DNA of 5,501 nt from Staphylothermus sp. Lineage in GTDB: Archaea; Thermoproteota; Thermoprotei_A; Sulfolobales; Desulfurococcaceae. A model generated the notes under the pieces. The model worked only from the letters and a program-made list of their open reading frames with translations. It did no database searches and had not been told where the DNA came from. Made by a program: the position numbers and the translations under genes. Of the stretch, positions 1-5,501 are shown piece by piece. Position 1 is the stretch's first letter, and every line of letters starts with the position of its first letter. The DNA is taken from the NCBI GenBank assembly GCA_021159785.1, contig JAGHDU010000124.1:1-5501 (forward strand), read 5' to 3'.

Positions 1-3
1 ATA

Positions 4-474
4 CTATATTGTGATATACTTCTCAACTTCTTCACCATTTATCATTGTCCCACAATAATGACATTCTAGTACTATCTTATCACTCTTTAATACGTAGAAT
101 TTCGAAGTAACTGGTTCGTTTTGTTTCCTTGATATACATGTAGGATTCGGACATTTAATTAATCCAGTGACCACGTTAGGTAGTGAGACCTTGTATTTCT
201 CAACTACTTCGTAATCTTTGATAACGTTGATTGTTGCTGTCGGAGCTATGAGTGCTATTAAGTTTAGTTCTTGTTTTGATAAGTATTTGTTTTCTATTTT
301 TACTATATCTTTTCTTCCTAGCTTCTTGCTTTCAACATTCATTACTAAGGATATTCTATATCCTTCTGTACCCCGTAAACCTAGGACTTTAAGTACATTT
401 AATGCTTTACCGGCTGGAATATGATCAATTACTATTCCGTTCTTGATTTTTGATACTATGAGGGTTTTCTCCAT
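4..474 (-). CDS. pyrI: Aspartate carbamoyltransferase regulatory subunit
   Basis: Non-catalytic regulatory chain of aspartate carbamoyltransferase, which in the family binds nucleotides and bridges PyrB trimers into a c6r6 dodecamer. The protein is 156 aa, close to the E. coli length. An N-terminal allosteric domain (about 1-97) has the VIDHIP motif with D17-H18, plus K55, K59 (RKDIVKIEN) and K93, which align with the E. coli CTP/ATP contacts D19, H20, K56, K60 and K94. The C-terminal zinc domain has C108-x4-C113 and C138-x2-C141, matching the E. coli zinc cysteines. I chose the ATG at 474: it has an ideal GGAGGTGA five bases upstream and gives the usual MEKTLIVSKI-like start. A longer reading from a TTG at 489 would place the start codon beside and inside that ribosome binding site, so it is unlikely. 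The stop codon is TAG at 4-6. It is the last visible gene of the pyr cluster, 5 bases after pyrB. Confidence 0.96.
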   Translation of the reverse strand: MEKTLIVSKIKNGIVIDHIPAGKALNVLKVLGLRGTEGYRISLVMNVESKKLGRKDIVKIENKYLSKQELNLIALIAPTATINVIKDYEVVEKYKVSLPNVVTGLIKCPNPTCISRKQNEPVTSKFYVLKSDKIVLECHYCGTMINGEEVEKYITI

Positions 475-479
475 ATATT

Positions 480-487
480 TCACCTCC
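480..487 (-). promoter_or_regulatory. Strong Shine-Dalgarno of pyrI, containing the pyrB stop codon
   Basis: On the minus strand this reads GGAGGTGA, a full-length match to the crenarchaeal anti-Shine-Dalgarno (16S end ...AUCACCUCC). It is followed by five bases (AATAT) and then the ATG at 474. Its last three bases, TGA, are the pyrB stop codon, and pyrB's final codons are TGG AGG TGA. It decides the pyrI start in favour of 474 over the TTG at 489. A ribosome terminating on pyrB is left directly on the pyrI binding site, which suggests translational coupling and balanced subunit supply (inference). Confidence 0.9.
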
Positions 488-1412
488 AAAGACCAAGTAC
501 TAGAAGTAATAATGCCATTCTAAGGGGAACTCCTAGACTGGCTTGTTGGAAGTAACCAGCATATTTGGTATTATCTATTCTTGGATCAATTTCGTCGATT
601 TTTGGTAATGGGTGGAGTATTTTAAAGTTGTCTTTGACTTTCTTTAATATTTCTGGAGTTATTTTATATAGATTTTTTACTTTTTCATACTCTATAGGAT
701 CGGGGTATCTCTCTTTCTGAATTCTCGTAACATATAGTACGTCAAGTTCGTCGATGACTTCATCTAATCTACTGACTTCAGCAATTGGTAGATTCCTTTC
801 CAGTATTTTTCTCTTAACTTCTTCTCTGAGGCGAAGTACTCCGGGAGATATTAGATATACTTTTCTTGGTTTGTATAATGTTAATCCATATAGTAGGCTT
901 GCTATGGTTCTAGCGTATTTCAAATCGCCCAATATACCTATGGTTAACCCATCTATTTTTCCAAAGAAGTAACGTATAGTGTATAAATCTATCATTGCTT
1001 GGGTTGGATGTTCATGTCTACCGTCTCCTCCATTAATCACTGGTTTCTCAGCTATTTCAGCAGCAAATTTTGCTGTTCCCTCATACTTTGACCTAATTAC
1101 TATTATATCACTATATGAATCAAACATTCTAATTGTATCAACATAGTTTTCTCCCTTAGCAAGACTTGTAGCTTGATCGCTTGCAAAAATTAGTGTCTTT
1201 CCACCTAACCTATATACTGCTGTCTGAAAGCTATACATAGTCCTTGTACTTGGCTCAAGGAATAGTAGAGCGGCTATCCTTCCATTAAGATAATCGAGAC
1301 TGTGGTTCTTTCTTAGTAGTTCTCTAATTTCATCTGTCGCTTTGAATAATTGTTCTAAATCATTACGTGTATAATCAAGTATACTTATAACATCCCTAAA
1401 GGCGAAAGACAT
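480..1412 (-). CDS. pyrB: Aspartate carbamoyltransferase catalytic subunit
   Basis: Cytosolic enzyme that joins carbamoyl phosphate and L-aspartate into N-carbamoyl-L-aspartate, the committed step of pyrimidine synthesis. The 310 aa length is normal for the family. Visible catalytic features in order are: the carbamoyl-phosphate loop FLEPSTRT (S55-T56-R57-T58); the 80s loop SLAKGE (S83, K86) that reaches into the neighbouring active site; R107; HEHPTQA (H135, Q138); R168 in LKYART; TRIQKER (R230, Q232) for aspartate binding; and HPLPKIDEI (267-275). The C-terminus FQQASLG...ALLLLVLG resembles E. coli PyrB. With pyrI immediately downstream, the complex is probably the regulated dodecamer. The ATG at 1412 is 33 bases after the pyrE stop. 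It has no good Shine-Dalgarno (only a weak GGTAA about 10 bases upstream), but a TATA-like box lies about 35 bases upstream, so an internal promoter with a very short leader is plausible. Confidence 0.97.
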   Translation of the reverse strand: MSFAFRDVISILDYTRNDLEQLFKATDEIRELLRKNHSLDYLNGRIAALLFLEPSTRTMYSFQTAVYRLGGKTLIFASDQATSLAKGENYVDTIRMFDSYSDIIVIRSKYEGTAKFAAEIAEKPVINGGDGRHEHPTQAMIDLYTIRYFFGKIDGLTIGILGDLKYARTIASLLYGLTLYKPRKVYLISPGVLRLREEVKRKILERNLPIAEVSRLDEVIDELDVLYVTRIQKERYPDPIEYEKVKNLYKITPEILKKVKDNFKILHPLPKIDEIDPRIDNTKYAGYFQQASLGVPLRMALLLLVLGLWR

Positions 1413-1442
1413 GTGCCCAGAATTACCTATGCTTGTATACCT

Positions 1443-1452
1443 TATTTAAAAA
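1443..1452 (-). promoter_or_regulatory. Candidate internal archaeal TATA box for pyrBI
   Basis: The minus strand reads TTTTTAAATA, close to the crenarchaeal TATA consensus (TTTAWA core), and overlaps the last codon and stop of pyrE. Its centre is about 35 bases before the pyrB ATG. With the usual 25-27 base spacing, transcription would begin near 1421-1422, giving a leader of about 10 bases. This fits the absence of a proper Shine-Dalgarno before pyrB. AT-rich DNA yields such boxes by chance, so position and context carry the argument. Confidence 0.5.
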
Positions 1453-2052
1453 TCTATCGGTTTTCTAGTTTCTTTTTCTCTATATTGTTCTATAAGAGCT
1501 AATTCCTCATCACTTAGTAGATTATTATGTCTCAAAGTCTCTATGATCTCATCTATGTTCAATACGGATAATAATTGCACTCCATATTTTCTTAAGCGTT
1601 GCGAAGCTCCCTCAAGTCGGTCAATCAATACTAATGCATAATTCACTAAACCACCTTCATTAACTATTGCTTTTACACCGTGTTCTAAGCTTCCACCAGT
1701 TGTTGCTACGTCATCCACTAATAATACTTTTTTACCTAATATGTTTCCTTCAACAAGTCTCCTTGTACCATGTTCTTTTGGTTTCTTCCTTATATACACT
1801 ATTGGCTTATCGAGTAAGCATCCAAGGTATGATGCATGGACTATTCCCGCTGTTTCAATACCAGCAACAACATCGAATTCTACGTTCAAACTTTTTAACA
1901 GCTCTACAGCAAACGTCATAAATTTTTTATAAAGGTTGGGGTAACTAGGAAGACTTCTAAGATCCAAATAATATGGGCTAATTTTACCACTAGTTAATTT
2001 GAAAGTGCCTATTTTAAATAGTTCATTTTTATATAGCGATACAATTATTTCT

Positions 2053-2069
<17 letters not shown>
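1446..2069 (-). CDS. pyrE: Orotate phosphoribosyltransferase
   Basis: Transfers the phosphoribosyl group of PRPP to orotate, giving OMP and pyrophosphate (fifth step of UMP synthesis). The 207 aa protein shows the OPRTase pattern: KLTSGKISPYYLDLR (24-38) near the N-terminus for orotate and PRPP contacts; the FDVVAGIETAGI segment (65-76); the flexible catalytic loop around RKKPKEHGT (94-102) with K95, K96, K98 and H100; and the PRPP-binding motif VLLVDDVATTGGS (115-127). The early lysine/SGK signature and loop separate it from purine phosphoribosyltransferases. The ATG at 2069 is preceded by GGTGAT five bases upstream, a good ribosome binding site. The gene begins inside the end of pyrF (17-base overlap), so the two are probably co-translated; their products act consecutively on OMP. 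It ends with TAA at 1446-1448. Confidence 0.96.
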
Positions 2070-4364
<2,295 letters not shown>

Positions 4365-4398
4365 TTATTCAACTCTCTAAAAAATTTTACATCTCAAC

Positions 4399-4406
4399 AT
4401 TTAAAG
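4399..4406 (-). promoter_or_regulatory. Candidate TATA box of the pyrG operon
   Basis: The minus strand reads CTTTAAAT, a good archaeal TATA core. Expected transcription start is near 4376, giving a leader of roughly 30 bases to the pyrG ATG. A second possibility is the T-run TTTTTTAG at 4377-4384, which would give a start near 4355 and a leader under 10 bases. The two cannot be separated by eye. The TTTAAA core is palindromic, so it also reads as a box on the plus strand. Confidence 0.45.
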
Positions 4407-4409
4407 AAT

Positions 4410-4433
4410 AATAATTAAATAACCCAAATTATT
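4410..4433. repeat. Inverted repeat between the divergent promoters
   Basis: AATAATT (4410-4416) and AATTATT (4427-4433) are perfect 7-base inverted arms separated by 10 bases. The left arm and spacer overlap the plus-strand TATA candidate at 4415-4422. Arms centred 17 bases apart would suit a dimeric regulator, but the arms are pure A/T in AT-rich DNA and may be chance. Confidence 0.3.
4415..4422 (+). promoter_or_regulatory. Candidate TATA box of the phosphoribosyltransferase gene
   Basis: TTAAATAA, with purine-rich sequence (AGAATAATAA) just upstream as a possible BRE. Its centre is about 28 bases before the ATG at 4447, the spacing expected if transcription starts at or within a few bases of the start codon. 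There is no Shine-Dalgarno upstream of that ATG, so a leaderless mRNA is the simplest reading. Confidence 0.55.
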
Positions 4434-4446
4434 CATAACATATCAT

Positions 4447-4971
4447 ATGGAGGGCAACAATATTGAAATAGAGTATATTTCTTGGAAGCATCTTCATCTA
4501 GCTTTGATAATGTTAGTCAAAGATATGATCTCCACAAGATTTAGGCCTGATATAATATACGCAATTATAAAAGGTGGCTTGATACCAGCTAGGATACTAT
4601 CAGATTTACTTGGAATAGATGAAATAGGCTTCATAGGAGTGAAGTTCTACAAAGGAATTAACACTCGTGATGCAAGACCAGAACTAACGTTACCGCCAAC
4701 AATGAGTGTTAGAGACAAAAAGGTGCTCATCGTAGACGATGTAGTTGATAGTGGCAGAACATTACAACTAGTAATAGAAGAATTAACAAGATATGGTGCT
4801 AAGGAGATTAAGTCTCTAGCTATTTTTGTAAAACCATGGAGCCCAGTGTATCCTGATTACTTTTATAAAGAAACGAATAAATGGATAGTTTTTCCTTGGG
4901 AATTAGCTGAAACTAGTAAAGAGCTTAATTTGGGAAAAGATAGTCTCGGAGAAAGATTATGTCATCTATGA
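4447..4971 (+). CDS. Phosphoribosyltransferase, probable purine salvage (Gpt/Hpt-like, COG2236 type)
   Basis: Type I phosphoribosyltransferase of 174 aa, probably transferring phosphoribose from PRPP to a 6-oxopurine base (guanine, xanthine or hypoxanthine) in the cytosol. Visible features are an N-terminal YISWKHLH segment (10-17), PDIIYAIIKGGLIPARILSD (34-53) forming the first PRPP/pyrophosphate loop, and the PRPP signature VLIVDDVVDSGRT (93-105). The C-terminal hood has KPWSPVYPDYF and WIVFPWE (146-152), a pattern typical of archaeal Gpt-like proteins and unlike PyrE or uracil phosphoribosyltransferase. The base specificity cannot be read from sequence. The ATG at 4447 is the first usable start after an in-frame TAA at 4420-4422 and probably begins a leaderless transcript. 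The gene diverges from pyrG across 100 bases and ends 4 bases from the convergent membrane gene. Family assignment is firm; substrate is inferred. Confidence 0.85.
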   Translation: MEGNNIEIEYISWKHLHLALIMLVKDMISTRFRPDIIYAIIKGGLIPARILSDLLGIDEIGFIGVKFYKGINTRDARPELTLPPTMSVRDKKVLIVDDVVDSGRTLQLVIEELTRYGAKEIKSLAIFVKPWSPVYPDYFYKETNKWIVFPWELAETSKELNLGKDSLGERLCHL

Positions 4972-4975
4972 GAAT

Positions 4976-5501
4976 CTAAAGAAATTGATTAAGTAATTTG
5001 TTCACTTTCTTTACTGACAACAGTTCTTCGTACATCAAATGAACTATGGAATTTACTATAAATGAGTACTGAATTATGGTTAGGAGTAAAGCGTATAGGA
5101 CATATATTATGTCATCGAATATCATTAGAGAGAATGTATCCATAAGTTTCCATATGAAATAGTTTGGTTCTTTTATATGAACATGTGCCCACCAACTAGT
5201 TGGAAACATTATGGGCCAAAAACCTATTAGGAGAATTGTAGCTATACTGAAGATTCTGCACCTAATACATCCCTTCATCAATACAAATAATAATATTAAA
5301 AACGCTATTCCCGGAACCAAATACTGATGATTGACACGCCAATATGTTGTCTGAAAAACTATGTATGATAAGAGAGCTGGAATAAATGGTTCCTTTGTTT
5401 TCAAATAAACTACGAATAATAAAGTAAGTAATACAAGCGCAGGTACCCACCAGTAAGTTATAAGGTATAATGTATCTTTTCCACAACACACATTAATATA
5501 T
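4976..5501 (-). CDS. Multi-pass membrane protein, C-terminal part (possible GT-C type glycosyltransferase)
   Basis: At least 175 codons of a hydrophobic protein, ending at TAG 4976-4978. The frame stays open to the right window edge, so the true start is probably outside. A GTG at 5489-5491 could be an internal start, but it has no recognisable ribosome binding site and would begin a protein directly with MCCGK. Counting from that GTG, likely membrane segments are about 8-30, 36-49, 57-73, 79-96 and 124-150, followed by a polar lysine-containing tail (VKKVNKLLNQFL). Segment 2-3 carries TYWRVNHQYLVP. This resembles the R/K-V-N-x-Q-Y-L motif before a late helix in archaeal polyprenyl-phosphate-dependent mannosyl/glycosyltransferases (GT-C fold, GT87/PIG-M-like), which is the only hint of function and is weak. 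A hypothetical membrane protein is the safe label. It has no obvious link to pyrimidine synthesis. Confidence 0.7.
   Translation of the reverse strand, partial: YINVCCGKDTLYLITYWWVPALVLLTLLFVVYLKTKEPFIPALLSYIVFQTTYWRVNHQYLVPGIAFLILLFVLMKGCIRCRIFSIATILLIGFWPIMFPTSWWAHVHIKEPNYFIWKLMDTFSLMIFDDIIYVLYALLLTIIQYSFIVNSIVHLMYEELLSVKKVNKLLNQFL

Noticed and set aside
218..424. Open frame of 68 codons on the plus strand
   Set aside because: It lies entirely opposite pyrI, has no recognisable domain, and pyrI is strongly supported by zinc and allosteric-site residues.
754..972. Open frame of 72 codons on the plus strand
   Set aside because: Antisense to the well-conserved pyrB. The translation is low-complexity and lacks a family signature or ribosome binding context.
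1667..1932. Two overlapping plus-strand open frames
   Set aside because: Both lie opposite the pyrE PRPP-binding region, and their hydrophobic look comes from reading the complement of pyrE codons.
5262..5489. Minus-strand open frame of 75 codons in another frame of the membrane gene
   Set aside because: It overlaps the longer frame, which has coherent membrane helices and runs off the window. This one has no such pattern and ends abruptly.
5491..5493. ATG close to the right edge as start of the membrane protein
   Set aside because: It is in a different frame from the long open frame, and the membrane frame itself continues to the edge without a stop.

Overview
The window looks like chromosomal DNA from an AT-rich hyperthermophilic crenarchaeon. 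The evidence is heavy use of AGA/AGG and ATA codons, crenarchaeal-style proteins (PyrI with a four-cysteine zinc domain, a short archaeal PyrE, an archaeal-type OMP decarboxylase), genes packed with 4-17 base overlaps, TATA-like boxes instead of bacterial -35/-10 elements, and GGAGGTGA-type Shine-Dalgarno sequences only inside the operon. A member of the Desulfurococcales such as Staphylothermus is my best guess. That placement is an inference from style, not from a database match.

Layout. About 80% of the window (4-4346, minus strand) is one pyrimidine biosynthesis cluster, transcribed right to left in the order pyrG - pyrF - pyrE - pyrB - pyrI. pyrG and pyrF overlap by ATGA, pyrF and pyrE overlap by 17 bases, pyrE and pyrB are separated by 33 bases that probably hold an internal promoter, and pyrB and pyrI are joined by a Shine-Dalgarno sequence that contains the pyrB stop codon. 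A 100-base intergenic region (4347-4446) carries divergent promoters. To its right, on the plus strand, lies a purine-type phosphoribosyltransferase gene (4447-4971). It converges, with a 4-base gap, on a membrane protein gene (4976 to the window edge, minus strand) that is cut off at its 5' end.

How the genes work together. PyrB with its regulatory subunit PyrI commits aspartate and carbamoyl phosphate to the pathway. PyrE converts orotate plus PRPP to OMP, PyrF decarboxylates OMP to UMP, and PyrG aminates UTP to CTP, the nucleotide that PyrI-type subunits bind. The first gene of the cluster therefore makes the likely allosteric ligand of the last. Dihydroorotase (pyrC), dihydroorotate dehydrogenase (pyrD) and carbamoyl phosphate synthase are not in this window; they could lie just beyond the left edge. 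The divergent phosphoribosyltransferase, probably for purine salvage, draws on the same PRPP pool as PyrE.

I looked for an undescribed system and found none. This is mostly ordinary, well-conserved metabolism. The points of interest are start-site and promoter architecture, a missing glycine in the CTP synthase glutaminase loop, and the truncated membrane protein.
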